Positions 35,636 to 45,530 are shown, counted from the stretch's first letter. The stretch is DNA of 61,555 nt from an uncultured Clostridium sp. (GCA_948469315.1 CAOKLQ010000011.1:1-61555); one strand, 5' to 3'. Notes: generated from the letters alone by a model not told the origin. Numbers and translations: made by a program.

Positions 35636-36659
35636 AAGCAAGCCCTACCCTCTCACTTTCTAATATCTGCATTATTTTGTAGTTTATATGTTCTTTTTCT
35701 CTTAAAAAGCTTTCATTATCTGATGAATTTGTAAATGCATATATTAATAAATTTATGCTATTTTCTGTTATTTTGTCAAATCTAACAATAACAGAATCGT
35801 CCATTACATTTTCTTTTTCTTTTAACATTGTTCTTATTTTTTCTTCTATTACTTTTACTGTGTTTAATGGTGTTTCTAGTTCTAATCCTAAATTAATTTT
35901 ATATCTTCTTTTTTCTATTTTGCTACAATTTATTATTGAAGCATTTGATATTATCGCATTTGGTACATTTACAATTGAGTTTTCAAATGTTCTTATTCTT
36001 GTACTTCTAAATGTTATTTCTTCTACAATTCCTTCATACTCTCCAAATTGTATCCAATCTCCTACTTTAAATGGCTTATCTGTAAATATTACAAACCCTC
36101 CTATTATATCTTTTGCTATGTTTTGTGCTGCAAGTGTTATTACAACACTTCCAAGTCCAAGTCCTGTAATTAGCCCACTTAAGTCATAACCTAATTCTAA
36201 AATTGCTATAAATGTTGCAACTATATATATTAAACCTTTTATTATTTTTATAACAAAATTTGATATTCCATCTTTTGTATCATTTCGTCTTAAACGTTTT
36301 AATGAATCTAATGTTATACATTCGCAAATTATATTTGCTAACATATATATTATAATTATTCTAAATACTCTTCTTATCATTAATATAATTGTTTCATTTA
36401 ATAATAATGTATCTTTTATAAAAATAATAGCAATATATATTCCTATTATTTTTATAAATCTTTTTAAACTTAAATATAATTTATGATTTTTAGTCTCCCC
36501 TTTTTTAGGTTTTCTCTTTAATATTTTTGTTATTATATAAGCTATACTTGAACTACATATATTAAATAAAACTATAATTCCTACTGCTATTATTAGTTCT
36601 ATTATTGTTTGTGTTGTAAAATTTGAAATGTAATCTTTTAGCCAATTTATATTATTCAT
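35604..36659 (-). CDS. MscS-family mechanosensitive ion channel
   Basis: A 351-residue protein. Three or more membrane helices (to about residue 175) end in the pore helix GLITGLGLGSVVITLAAQNIAKDIIGGFVIFTDKPFKVGDWIQFGEYEGIVEEITFRSTRIRTFENSIVNVPNA, which spans TM3b and the beta domain of MscS. A C-terminal alpha-beta domain follows. The channel opens under membrane tension and releases solutes on osmotic downshock. Second gene of the rnhA-mscS-cmpB-araC run. Confidence 0.95.
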   Translation of the reverse strand: MNNINWLKDYISNFTTQTIIELIIAVGIIVLFNICSSSIAYIITKILKRKPKKGETKNHKLYLSLKRFIKIIGIYIAIIFIKDTLLLNETIILMIRRVFRIIIIYMLANIICECITLDSLKRLRRNDTKDGISNFVIKIIKGLIYIVATFIAILELGYDLSGLITGLGLGSVVITLAAQNIAKDIIGGFVIFTDKPFKVGDWIQFGEYEGIVEEITFRSTRIRTFENSIVNVPNAIISNASIINCSKIEKRRYKINLGLELETPLNTVKVIEEKIRTMLKEKENVMDDSVIVRFDKITENSINLLIYAFTNSSDNESFLREKEHINYKIMQILESERVGLAYDTKTVFIKN

Positions 36660-36676
36660 GTGCTTCTCCTTTATTA

Positions 36677-37105
36677 TTATTTTATTTGGGCACGAGCAAG
36701 CTCATCACATCTATTATTTAGTTCATTATCACTATGTCCCTTTACTTTTATAAATTCTACTTTATGTGTTTGAACTAAACTATATAATTCTTCCCATAAC
36801 TCCTTATTTTTTACTGGCTCTTTTGAAGATGTTTTCCAGTTATTTTTTTGCCAATTGTAAATCCAGCCTTGTTTAAAACAATTTACAACATATGCACTAT
36901 CACTGTATATTTTTACTTCACATGGAAATTTTAAACTTTTTAACGCTTCTATTACTGCTGTTACTTCCATTATGTTATTTGTAGTTTGACTTTTCCCCCC
37001 TGATATTTCTTTTTTATTATCTTTATATAATAAAACTGCTGCCCAACCTCCAGGACCAGGGTTTCCTGAACATGCTCCATCTGTATATATTTCGACTTTT
37101 TCCAT
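36677..37105 (-). CDS. rnhA: Ribonuclease HI
   Basis: A 142-residue enzyme that cuts the RNA strand of RNA-DNA hybrids. All catalytic acids are visible: [16 protein letters not shown] (Asp), [12 protein letters not shown] (Glu), YSDSAYVV (Asp) and [15 protein letters not shown] (His and Asp). The start is set to the ATG at 37105 with AGGTG upstream rather than to a GTG nine bases earlier. The next gene, mscS, begins 17 bases after the stop. Confidence 0.96.
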   Translation of the reverse strand: MEKVEIYTDGACSGNPGPGGWAAVLLYKDNKKEISGGKSQTTNNIMEVTAVIEALKSLKFPCEVKIYSDSAYVVNCFKQGWIYNWQKNNWKTSSKEPVKNKELWEELYSLVQTHKVEFIKVKGHSDNELNNRCDELARAQIK

Positions 37106-37203
37106 TTTTTTCACCTATTTATTTGTATTATTTAAAATTTTGTGATATTATATCAATAAATTATTTTTTTTACAAGTATATTAATTAGGAAAGGAACTTA
37201 AAT

Positions 37204-38436
37204 ATGGGTAATGTTCTTGGTATTATAGCTGAATATAATCCCTTTCATAATGGGCACTTGTATCATTTAGAACAAGCAAAAAAGATGACTAATTGTGAAT
37301 ATAGTGTTTGTGTTATGAGTGGTAATTTTGTCCAAAGAGGAGATACAGCAATATTAGATAAATGGACTAGAACTAAAATGAACTTAGAAAATGGTATTGA
37401 CCTTGTTTTAGAACTTCCAACAGTTTATGCAACATCTAGTTCTGAGAATTTTGCAATGGGTGCTGTTAAATTATTAGATTCTTTAAAGGTGGTAGATTAT
37501 TTATCTTTCGGCTCTGAAAACTGCGAAATTGATATTTTAAATAATATTGCTACTGTTCTTTATGAGGAACCTAAACAATTTACATCAATCTTGTCTCACG
37601 AACTTAGTAAAGGTATATCTTTTCCTAAGGCTAGGGAAAATGCTCTTTTGATGTATTTAAATAATATTCAAAAATACTCTAATATTGTAAATCAACCTAA
37701 TAATATACTTGGAATTGAATATTTAAAAGCTTTAAAATCATTAAAATCACATATTATCCCTTCTTGCGTAAAAAGACAAAAGGTTTATTATAACAGTCAA
37801 CATATCGTTGATGAATATGCAAGTTCTACTGCAATAAGAGAATTGCTAAAAAGAGAAAACTTTGATGAAATACGACCTGTAATGCCAGATAGTTCTTATA
37901 TGTTAATGCGTCAGCAATTTGAAAATGGAACTTTTGTAGAAGGTTTAGCAGAATTTGAAAAAGAAATTATATTCAAACTTAGAACTATGCAGACTTCAGA
38001 AATCGCAAAATTACCTGATGTAAATGAGGGGCTAGAGTTTGCAATAAAAAACGCATCTGATAACTACAATAATTTATATGATTTAATTACCACAGTTAAA
38101 TCAAAGCGATATACTCAAACTAGAATTCAAAGAATTTTAGTTTACGCATTACTTGGAATTACTAAACATGATATGGAAGTCTCTAAAAAAGTTGTTCCTT
38201 ATGTTAGAGTTCTTGGTTTCAGCAGTAAAGGAAAAGTTCTTTTATCTGGCATTGCTAAAGAAAATCCTAAATTAAATATTATAACTTCTGTAAAAAAATT
38301 TATGGATAAAAGTAACAATAAAAATTTAAAATCTATGTTAGAAAAAGATATATTGGCTACAAACATTTATACTTTAGGTTATAAAAATGAATCTAATTCT
38401 AATTTAGATTATACTAATAAATTAATTACATATTAA
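37204..38436 (+). CDS. tmcAL: tRNA(Met) cytidine acetate ligase TmcAL
   Basis: A 410-residue nucleotidyltransferase-fold enzyme that makes N4-acetylcytidine at the wobble position of elongator tRNA(Met), using acetate and ATP (YlbM family). The signature GIIAEYNPFHNGHLYHLEQAK contains the HxGH-type ATP site, followed by VMSGNFVQRGDTAILDKWTRTKMNLENGIDLVLELP and SSENFAMGAVKLL. The C-terminal helical domain is complete. The length matches the family. Confidence 0.95.
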   Translation: MGNVLGIIAEYNPFHNGHLYHLEQAKKMTNCEYSVCVMSGNFVQRGDTAILDKWTRTKMNLENGIDLVLELPTVYATSSSENFAMGAVKLLDSLKVVDYLSFGSENCEIDILNNIATVLYEEPKQFTSILSHELSKGISFPKARENALLMYLNNIQKYSNIVNQPNNILGIEYLKALKSLKSHIIPSCVKRQKVYYNSQHIVDEYASSTAIRELLKRENFDEIRPVMPDSSYMLMRQQFENGTFVEGLAEFEKEIIFKLRTMQTSEIAKLPDVNEGLEFAIKNASDNYNNLYDLITTVKSKRYTQTRIQRILVYALLGITKHDMEVSKKVVPYVRVLGFSSKGKVLLSGIAKENPKLNIITSVKKFMDKSNNKNLKSMLEKDILATNIYTLGYKNESNSNLDYTNKLITY

Positions 38437-38470
38437 AAAAGGGAGAATTCAATTCGCCCTTTTATTTTTT
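38437..38470. terminator. Bidirectional terminator after tmcAL
   Basis: AAAAAGGG-GAATT pairs with AATTC-CCCTTTT, followed by TTTTTT on the plus strand. The stem overlaps the tail of the convergent glycosyltransferase gene. Confidence 0.8.
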
Positions 38471-39937
38471 CTCAACTAAAATTATATTATAAGAATTATT
38501 TTGATATTTAGTATCAATTCTTTTTTGGCTTATCTTTTCATAGTTCTCATTATTAAATAATAAATCATATATATTATCTCCATAACCTACAAGCCAAATT
38601 CTTTTCCCACATTCTTTTAAGAATTCATCATCTTCACATGTTTTCATCTGTGGAGAAAATGCTTTATATGCTTCTTCTACTCCCCAATGTTCACTATTGT
38701 AAAAATATTGTTTATTATTTTCAAAAAATACAGCAGTTATTGCACCTATTCCTATTTCTGAATAAACTATTGTGTCATCTTGTGAAATATTTTCTTTTAG
38801 ATAGTTTATTGGCTCTTTATTTGATAAATCATAGTTTTCATTTATGTTTGTTATATTGCTAATTAAACTTGTTATTAAAATTGCTGTGCAAACTGAAAAT
38901 ATTATAATTTTATTTTTTTCTTTTGCAAGTACAAAGCTTATAACAAAAATGTATATTCCTGTTATTACAAATAAATATCTGTAATATAAAATTGATGTTT
39001 TCATTATAAGAGTTATTATAAGAGATGCTATTATTACTGCTAAATATATTATAGTAGCAAATATTGGTGCTTTTACATCTTCTTTTTGTTTATATATTTT
39101 ATATATTTTTATTCCTAAATATATATATAGTTCTATTGCAAGTGTAAATATTATATATTGATATATCCCAAACTCTTGATTTATGCTATTTCCTAAAAAC
39201 TCAAAACTTGTTAATTCAACTAATGTTTTTGGATATTCAAACCCTACCCAAAATCCTTTAGATACATTGCTAAGTTGTGTTACAAAATTTATCATCCAAG
39301 GAATATATGCAATTAATTGAACTATACCTAATAATAATATTTTTATTGCAGTTTTATTGTTTTTGTTTATAAATAGATATATTAATATGGCTACATTTAT
39401 TATTCCAGCAGACATAAGTCCATAATAATGTGTATATATACTAAATAAGCTAGCTAAGCCAAATATTATTATATTTTTATTTGAATCTTGTCCTTTAAAT
39501 ATTCTATAAGCATATATTACAAGTATTGTAACTAATAATATTGCCCATGAATACATTCTTATTTGATTTGCGTAAATTGCTGTAGCTGGCATAAAGTATA
39601 CTAAAAATGAAAATATTACTCCTGTTTTTTGTCCAAAATCTTTTCTTATATGTGTATATCCCAAAATTCCTAAAATTATTATTGGTAACACGCTAAATAT
39701 TCTATATGCTATAATAGAACCATTTGTAAATATTTGTATTATATGTAATAGCCAATAATACAAAATAGGATGTACATCATTTCCACCTATTGTCCAAATG
39801 TCTACAAATGTATGCTTTGCAAGTGCTACTGAGTAAGCTTCGTCAAACCATATATTTGTATGAAAAATTCCTAAACTTACAAATATTATTCCTAAAATAA
39901 TTTCTATTATATGTACTTTTTTTGTTGTGATTTTCAT
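38462..39937 (-). CDS. PMT/GT39-like membrane glycosyltransferase
   Basis: A 491-residue protein with about 11-13 membrane helices. NIWFDEAYSVALAKHTF near residue 30 is the DE motif in the first outer loop that binds the lipid-linked sugar donor. NDVHPILYYWLLHI and ATAIYANQIRMYSWA follow the PMT/ArnT/GT39 pattern. The C-terminal soluble domain lies outside the membrane. It probably transfers a sugar from polyprenyl phosphate to a wall polymer or protein. Acceptor unknown. Confidence 0.88.
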   Translation of the reverse strand: MKITTKKVHIIEIILGIIFVSLGIFHTNIWFDEAYSVALAKHTFVDIWTIGGNDVHPILYYWLLHIIQIFTNGSIIAYRIFSVLPIIILGILGYTHIRKDFGQKTGVIFSFLVYFMPATAIYANQIRMYSWAILLVTILVIYAYRIFKGQDSNKNIIIFGLASLFSIYTHYYGLMSAGIINVAILIYLFINKNNKTAIKILLLGIVQLIAYIPWMINFVTQLSNVSKGFWVGFEYPKTLVELTSFEFLGNSINQEFGIYQYIIFTLAIELYIYLGIKIYKIYKQKEDVKAPIFATIIYLAVIIASLIITLIMKTSILYYRYLFVITGIYIFVISFVLAKEKNKIIIFSVCTAILITSLISNITNINENYDLSNKEPINYLKENISQDDTIVYSEIGIGAITAVFFENNKQYFYNSEHWGVEEAYKAFSPQMKTCEDDEFLKECGKRIWLVGYGDNIYDLLFNNENYEKISQKRIDTKYQNNSYNIILVEKK

Positions 39938-39984
39938 ATTTTTTCTCCTTGTCTTTATAAATTTAAATCTATATTAGCACAAAT

Positions 39985-40010
39985 AAAAGCAGTTGTAAAC
40001 TGCTTTTTTG
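39985..40010 (-). terminator. Terminator of the C39-like gene
   Basis: AAAAGCAGT and ACTGCTTTT form a perfect stem with a short loop, with T-rich ends on both strands. It lies nine bases past the stop at 40019. Confidence 0.85.
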
Positions 40011-40018
40011 CGTTTATT

Positions 40019-40564
40019 TTAGTCTTCAATTAAATAAAAACCTGCACCTTTTTCCTTACCATGGTATTTTATTGCATTTAATAAATGTTTTAGTTTAAAA
40101 TTCTCATAATCTCTTTTAGCACTACATTCTAAAATTGTCACTTTATCATTTTCCATTTTTTCAAATAATATCATATGTCCCCAATCAGCACTTTGAAAAT
40201 TATATAATGTACCACAATGAACTATTATTAAAATATCTTTATTGTTATTTTTTTCAAGAAATTCCTTTGCTTCTTTATAATCAGTAATATAATAATAACT
40301 TTCTTTTAAATTAATATTATTTTTATCAAAAAAATTATTAATTGTATATTCTTTTTCTTGAATTTGCGTTCCATATCCTGCAATAGGTTTCTTTCCAACT
40401 CTTACTTTTTGATAATTTTGTTTTTCTTCTTCTGGAACTATTAATCCCAGTTGATATGCAATATCTTCTTGTCCACTATTTTTTATTTTATGTCTATTTA
40501 ATATCATTTCCAAACAAGCACCAACACAACAATATTTCTTTTGAATAATTTTAGTATATTTCAT
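40019..40564 (-). CDS. C39-like papain-fold protein
   Basis: A 181-residue protein. The opening YCCVGACLEMILNRH places a Cys in the position of the C39/papain nucleophile. SADWGHMILFEKMENDKVTILEC supplies the His and a following acidic residue. The size and order match cytoplasmic C39-like peptidases or their inactive relatives. No membrane segment and no partner transporter. Substrate unknown. Confidence 0.65.
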   Translation of the reverse strand: MKYTKIIQKKYCCVGACLEMILNRHKIKNSGQEDIAYQLGLIVPEEEKQNYQKVRVGKKPIAGYGTQIQEKEYTINNFFDKNNINLKESYYYITDYKEAKEFLEKNNNKDILIIVHCGTLYNFQSADWGHMILFEKMENDKVTILECSAKRDYENFKLKHLLNAIKYHGKEKGAGFYLIED

Positions 40565-40599
40565 AAAAATTCTTCTTTCTTAATTTTTTAATTTCAAAA

Positions 40600-40628
40600 T
40601 TGACATTTTAAAAAATCTATATTATAAT
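40600..40628 (+). promoter_or_regulatory. Consensus promoter for an RNA antisense to the 47-residue toxin gene
   Basis: TTGACA (40600-40605), a 17-base spacer, then TATAAT (40623-40628): a perfect housekeeping promoter on the plus strand. No gene on this strand follows. The transcript would start near 40634 and run antisense into the 3' end of the toxin gene. Confidence 0.8.
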
Positions 40629-40633
40629 AAATA

Positions 40634-40718
40634 TAGAAAATAAGGAGCCACAAAGTGTGGTACCATTAAATTTGAAACAAACGAATCACATTTCTAATGG
40701 TTAGCAGAAATGTGATTC
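40634..40718 (+). ncRNA. Predicted antisense antitoxin RNA
   Basis: The RNA from the promoter at 40600 would begin AATAAGGAGCCACAAAG, fold the small stem CCACA-AAG-TGTGG and end at the perfect hairpin 40683-40718 (GAATCACATTTCT / AGAAATGTGATTC). It overlaps the 3' end of the minus-strand toxin gene, as in convergent type I systems such as txpA/ratA. The 3' end is inferred. Confidence 0.55.
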
Positions 40719-40837
40719 TCTTTATATGTAATTATAACAAACATTACAATTAACGCTAAAGAGATGAAAGTAAGAACTATATTTGCTATAAATGATAAAA
40801 TTAATAATTGTAAAATATATTCTTCTAACACATGCAT
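40694..40837 (-). CDS. Small hydrophobic peptide, candidate type I toxin
   Basis: A 47-residue peptide with a short polar N-terminus (MHVLEEYI), one long membrane helix (about 9-37) and a basic tail (YKENHISANH). GAGGTG precedes the ATG. A consensus minus-strand promoter lies 60-90 bases upstream and a consensus plus-strand promoter faces it from downstream, so sense and antisense RNAs overlap. The layout and size match membrane toxins of type I toxin-antitoxin loci (TxpA/BsrG-like, holin-like toxins). Toxicity is inferred. Confidence 0.7.
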   Translation of the reverse strand: MHVLEEYILQLLILSFIANIVLTFISLALIVMFVIITYKENHISANH

Positions 40838-40900
40838 CACCTCGCTTTCTTTTAAGAATGGAGATGATACCACACTCTGCTTTTCCTTATTTTCTTATAA

Positions 40901-40929
40901 ATTATACAAGTTGTTAATTTAAAAGTCAA
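40901..40929 (-). promoter_or_regulatory. Consensus promoter of the small toxin gene
   Basis: On the minus strand: TTGACT (40929-40924), a 17-base spacer and TATAAT (40906-40901). The mRNA would start near 40894. Its first 30 bases (AGAAAATAAGGAAAAGCAGAG...) closely match the start of the opposing antisense RNA, so the two ends of the locus form an inverted repeat (40630-40664 against 40864-40897). Confidence 0.8.
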
Positions 40930-41076
40930 TATTAATTCAAACATTTTTTTGTATTAAGTGTAAGAATAAATTTTGAAAAAATAGACATGCTATATAAACA
41001 TGTCTATACTATAAAATAAAAGGGATTGTTTGTGCTAATTGTTTTTCTGCAATTAGCACTTTTTTAGTTTTTTATT

Positions 41077-41424
41077 TTAATTATATTTTTCCTTGACTTT
41101 ATTAGGTAATTCATTAAGTTCAACTTCTTCCCAACTATTTACTCCTGTTAGAGCATTTACTATTAATTTTAAATATGCACCTTCTCTTAGCTCTCTTGAA
41201 GTTTTAAACTTTATTTGTTTTTTTATTCCGCTTTTACTAAAGCAATCTAATTCATATTCATATTTCATATTATCTGCTGTAGATATTTTTTCTATTTTTG
41301 TATTATCTATTTGTGTATAGTAATCAAATCTTTTATATTCAAACATATATATTGCAAGTGCGCAAATTGCAATTAATATTATTACACCTATAATAAAAGG
41401 TAATTTTTCTTTTATATTTTCCAT
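41077..41424 (-). CDS. YxeA-like small membrane protein
   Basis: A 115-residue protein: a membrane segment at about 9-27, then a beta-rich domain with YYTQIDNTK, YEYELDCFSKSG, REGAYLKLIVNALTGVNSWEEVELNELP. This is the form of the YxeA/DUF1093 family, usually secreted or anchored and often encoded beside BceAB-type transporters, as here (stop of the permease two bases upstream). Probably an accessory of the transporter module. Role unknown. Confidence 0.75.
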   Translation of the reverse strand: MENIKEKLPFIIGVIILIAICALAIYMFEYKRFDYYTQIDNTKIEKISTADNMKYEYELDCFSKSGIKKQIKFKTSRELREGAYLKLIVNALTGVNSWEEVELNELPNKVKEKYN

Positions 41425-41425
41425 C

Positions 41426-43518
41426 TTACTCCTCCTTAATTATATTTTTGCTACCCAAATATGTGGCTATAAAATATGCTCCATATATTACGCCAATTAC
41501 TATGACTGTTACTATAACAGATGGGAGTAAATCTTCTTTACTAGCCAATCCTGACATCATCTCTATTGCAAATTGTATTCCAAATATTGAGTGAATTATT
41601 GCAAGTATAAGTGGCATTCCAAAAAATATTCCTATTTGTTTAAATAGTGATTTATTTATCATTTTTTCATCACAACCAATTTTTCTTAAAATTGTATATC
41701 TTTGTTTATTATCTGAACTTTCCGTTAATTGTTTTAGTGCTAAAATTGCGCTGCTTGCAATTAAGAAAATCAAACCTAAATATATTGCTATAAATGTTAC
41801 TATTGTTGCAAGTCCTACACTTGATTCTATAATAGATATTTTTGTCATACCATCTATTAATAAACCTTCATCTGATATTTTTTGTATAACTCCTGAACTT
41901 CCATTTGTAAATAATTCTTCTATTTCTTCTTTTTCTTCATCAGATTTAGCATTATAATTTGCAACTAATAATTGTTCTTCTTTATTTTCTTGAGTTAAAG
42001 GACAATTATCTGGCACAAGTATAATTCCTATATTTGTATGACTTGTTGACATTAATATAAATCCTTCTTTACATTCATTGTATTTTGATTTATATTCTTT
42101 TCCTGCAATTTGTAAAATGTTATTTGAATTTTTTAATACCTTATCTCTTACTTCTTTCATGGAATCAAAATCACATAACATTATATATTCATTTTCTTTT
42201 AACTCATATTCATTTATTCCATACATACTTGCTATTTTATTATAATCTGATATTTTAACAATTTGCTCTTTTGTGTCATATTGAAGCATTGGAAATGTTT
42301 CTTTTACTTCATCTATTTTATCTCCAAAAAATTTTTCCCAAGTTAATCCTTCGTTTTTATATATTGATATTTCTATAACATCTTTTAATTTGTTCATATC
42401 AAATCCATTATTTTTTAAAGACTGCTGTATTGTAATTCTTGAATCTTCTTGTTGTTCTTTTGTATAATTAATTGTTCTTCCATATTTATCTGTAATACTT
42501 TCGGGTAAATTAGCATTTTTATATAAGTTTAAATCTACTGGTGTCATTTGAATTAAATCTTTTTGCATTGTATTTCTTAATGATAAACTTGCAGACAAAA
42601 CGCTTATTGTCATAAATAGCATTAAGCAAATAACGCTCATACTAATTACCATTGTATTTATTTTATTATTTATTTGTCTTAATATAAACATATTTGTACC
42701 TTTTAAATATGTTTTTTTATTTCTTTGAATAACTTGCAAAATAAATCCTGATAAAGACCAAAAAATTGCTATTGTACCGGATTATTCCCATTAAAATAGG
42801 TGGCAAAATTTTATCTGCTGTAGTTAAAGATCTTATGTCTAGCGTTACTTTCCAATATGCATAGCTAAGTAATACTGTTGCTGCTATAAAAACACCTACA
42901 CAAATAAATGGATTTTTTATTTTTACTTTCTCATTTTTCTTATGTGAATTTAGCAAATTTATTAATTTATATCTTGAAACTGTAATTGTATTAAAAAACA
43001 TAACAGCTATATACATTACAGCAAAATATATACAAGTTTTTATACATGCGTCTTTTGAAAATACAAATTCAAATTTACTCATATTAGCTTCAAACATTTT
43101 TGCAACTAGTATAGACATAAATTGTGAGCTAAACACTCCGCACTACAATTCCAACTGCAAGTGATATTATTCCTACAAATATTGTTTCTAGTAATATTAT
43201 TTTAGATATTTGTCTTTTGCCCATTCCAAGTAACATATAAACTCCAAATTCTTTTTTCCTTCGGTTTATTAAAAAATTACTTGCATACACAATTAAAAGT
43301 CCTAATATTATTGCTACAAACACAGAAATCATACCAAGCAATTGTATCATTAATTTAATAATTTCTCTTTGTGATTCAGATACTTGTAGCATAGCTTGCT
43401 GGCTATCTAAAGAGTTGAACATATAAAAAATGCTAACTCCTAAAACTAATGTTAAAAAATATATACCATAATCTTTTATACTCTTTTTCATATTATTAAA
43501 AGATAATTTAAATAACAT
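41426..43518 (-). CDS. BceB-like FtsX-family ABC permease with two CGG frameshift sites
   Basis: A 696-residue permease of the peptide-antibiotic type: four N-terminal membrane helices, a further group near 250, a large extracellular domain (about 290-540) and three C-terminal helices. As triplets it is in three pieces. At 43138-43140 (GTG CGG A) and 42777-42779 (ATC CGG T) a one-base skip reads Gly and restores IVVGVFSSQFM and IIGTIAIFWSLSGF, both typical of the family. The restored codon count is exact. Its ATG overlaps the end of the ATPase gene by 11 bases. Likely detoxifies or senses bacitracin-like peptides. Confidence 0.9.
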
Positions 43519-44278
43519 CGTTTAAATCACCTCCAAGAAGTGTTTGCACTTCTATTATTTTTTCAAAGAACTGTTTTCTTGTATCATTTCCTTTTATTAT
43601 TTCATTAAATATTTTTCCATCTTTAATAAATAAAACTCTATTTGCATATGATGCTGAAAATGCATCATGTGTTATAAGAAAAATTGTAGCTCCGCATTTT
43701 TTGATTTAACAATTCAAATATTTCCAAAAGTTGTCTTGCTGATTTTGAATCTAATGCCCCGAGTTGGTTCATCTGCTAAAACAAGTTTTGGATTTGTAAT
43801 TATTGCTCTTGATGATGCCACTCTTTGTTTTTGTCCGACCTGATACTTGATATGGATATTTATTTAGTATTTCTTTTATTCCAAGTTTTTCAGCAATATC
43901 TTTTACTCTTGTATCAATTTCCTTGATATTTACTTTTTGAATTGTAAGAGCTAATGCAATATTTTCGTAGCAAGTTAATGTATCTAATAAATTAAAATCT
44001 TGAAAAATAAATCCAAGTTCTTCTCTTCTAAATTTATTTAAATTATTTCCTTTTAATTTTGTAATATCATTTCCATTTACAAAAATATGACCACTTGTTA
44101 CTTTATCTATTGTAGATATACAATTTAAAAGAGTAGTTTTACCGCTTCCTGATGCCCCCATTATACCTACAAATTCTTTTTTTTCTACATCAAAACTAAT
44201 ATTGTCTATTGCCTTTGTTAAATTAGATTTATTACCATAATACTTTTCAATATTTTTTACTTCTAATACTTTACTCAT
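43508..44278 (-). CDS. BceA-like ABC ATPase with three CGG frameshift sites
   Basis: A 255-residue ATPase. Walker A GASGSGKTT, Q-loop FIFQDFNLLDTLT, signature SGGQKQR, Walker B LVLADEPTGALDS and His switch ITHDA. As triplets it breaks off after the first 160 residues. Skipping one base at each of three CGG codons restores it: 43835-43837 (GGT CGG A) gives the signature SGGQ, 43759-43761 (ACT CGG G) gives DEPTGALD, and 43692-43694 (ATG CGG A) gives GATIFLITHD. Each restored Gly is at or beside a catalytic motif. The codon count is exact and the length equals that of BceA. CGG occurs nowhere else in frame. Confidence 0.93.
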
Positions 44279-44343
44279 AAAACTTACCTCCTGATTTAAA
44301 GTATAAACTTAAAATAAAATTTTTGCCATAGATTTAGATTACA

Positions 44344-44369
44344 TTAACCTTACATTTTTGTAAGGTTAA
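44344..44369. promoter_or_regulatory. Probable response-regulator operator upstream of the BceAB-like genes
   Basis: TTAACCTTACA-TTTT-TGTAAGGTTAA is a perfect inverted repeat with 11-base arms. It lies 66 bases upstream of the ATPase start, where BceR-type regulators bind inverted repeats to induce their transporter. No T-run follows on the minus strand, so a terminator is less likely. Confidence 0.6.
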
Positions 44370-44409
44370 AGAAACAATTATTAAGATTCTTTTAGATAAT
44401 ATAAAAAAA

Positions 44410-44434
44410 ACGGGCGATACATCAGCCCCTACAT
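44410..44434. repeat. GGGCGAT...CAGCCCCTAC repeat
   Basis: ACGGGCGATACATCAGCCCC followed by TACAT. A degenerate member of the family at 19985 and 28373, in the spacer between the histidine kinase and transporter operons. Confidence 0.5.
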
Positions 44435-44475
44435 ATTATCTTTCAATATTTAAATTTCAAAAACTTAGTGCTTTC

Positions 44476-45496
44476 TTATTTAAGATCTATAAAACTCCCT
44501 ATTGGAAATATAAGTCTTACTTGCGTTCCTTCATTTTGAATTGAATTTAGATCTAGTCCTATTGATAATTTATCACATAATTTTTTACATAAATATAATC
44601 CTATTCCTGTTGATTTTTTGTTTGAAAGCCTTCCATTTGTACCAGTAAATCCTTTTTCAAATACTCTTGTAAGTTCCTCCTTTTTTATTCCTATTCCATT
44701 ATCTTCAATATATAAAATGACATTTTCTTTTGCTATTTTTGAATATATTTCAATTTCTAAATTGGTATCTTGTTTTTTGTATTTTATGCTATTTTGAATT
44801 ATTTGGTTTAAAATAAATATTATCCATTTACTATCTGTATTTACGTAAGTTTCTAAATCATTCAAGTTTAAACTTATTTTTTCTTCAATAAAAATATTTT
44901 TATTTTTCTTTATACAATTATTTACTATATCTTTTAAAAGAACTTTTTTTATAAAATAATCTTTTTCTACTGTATTACTTCTTGCATAAAATAAAGCTTG
45001 CTGTGTGTAGTCTTCTATTTTATCTAATTCTTCTTCAATACTTTTTGTAACTGAATTTTTGTTGTTTTCTATTATCATTTTTCCGACTTGCTATTGGTAG
45101 TTTTATTTCATGAATCCATAATTCTATATAGTCTTTATAATCCTGTAATCTATATTTATATTTGTTAACATTTTCTATCATAGATTTATCTATTTGTTCT
45201 AAACTGTTTTTTAATATTCTTCCTTCTATAAAATTTGGAGTTTTTATAATTTCATTTACTAGATATTTTTCTTCTAATTCATCTATTGTATTTAACAAAT
45301 TTGAATAAAAATTTCTTTTGATTATATATTCTATTGTAAGAGAAATTGTATATATAAAGATTATTATTGTTGGAATATAAAATTTTATAAAGTTTTCGTA
45401 ATTATATGGTATCAAAAATATTTCTATTGTTGTTATTGCAAATAGTAGTAACAATATTTGAATTATTTTGTCTTTTAGAAAATTTTCTATTTTCAT
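44476..45496 (-). CDS. BceS-like sensor histidine kinase with one CGG frameshift site
   Basis: A 339-residue intramembrane-sensing kinase: two N-terminal membrane helices (about 13-30, 37-57) with almost no outer loop, then the H-box WIHEIKLPIAS (phosphoacceptor His) and the ATPase domain (NQIIQNSIKYKK, YIEDNGIGIKKEEL, FTGTNGRLSNKKSTGIGLYL). As triplets it splits just after the H-box at AGT CGG A (45083-45085). Skipping one base gives ASGKMIIENN and an exact codon count. Such kinases rely on the BceAB transporter as sensor. Its regulator is upstream on the same strand. Confidence 0.92.
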
Positions 45497-45530
45497 TTAT
45501 CTTCTCCTTAGTTATTTATTTTTTATTTTA

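Noticed and set aside
44344..44369. Terminator between kinase and transporter operons
   Set aside because: No T-run follows on the minus strand; position fits an operator better.
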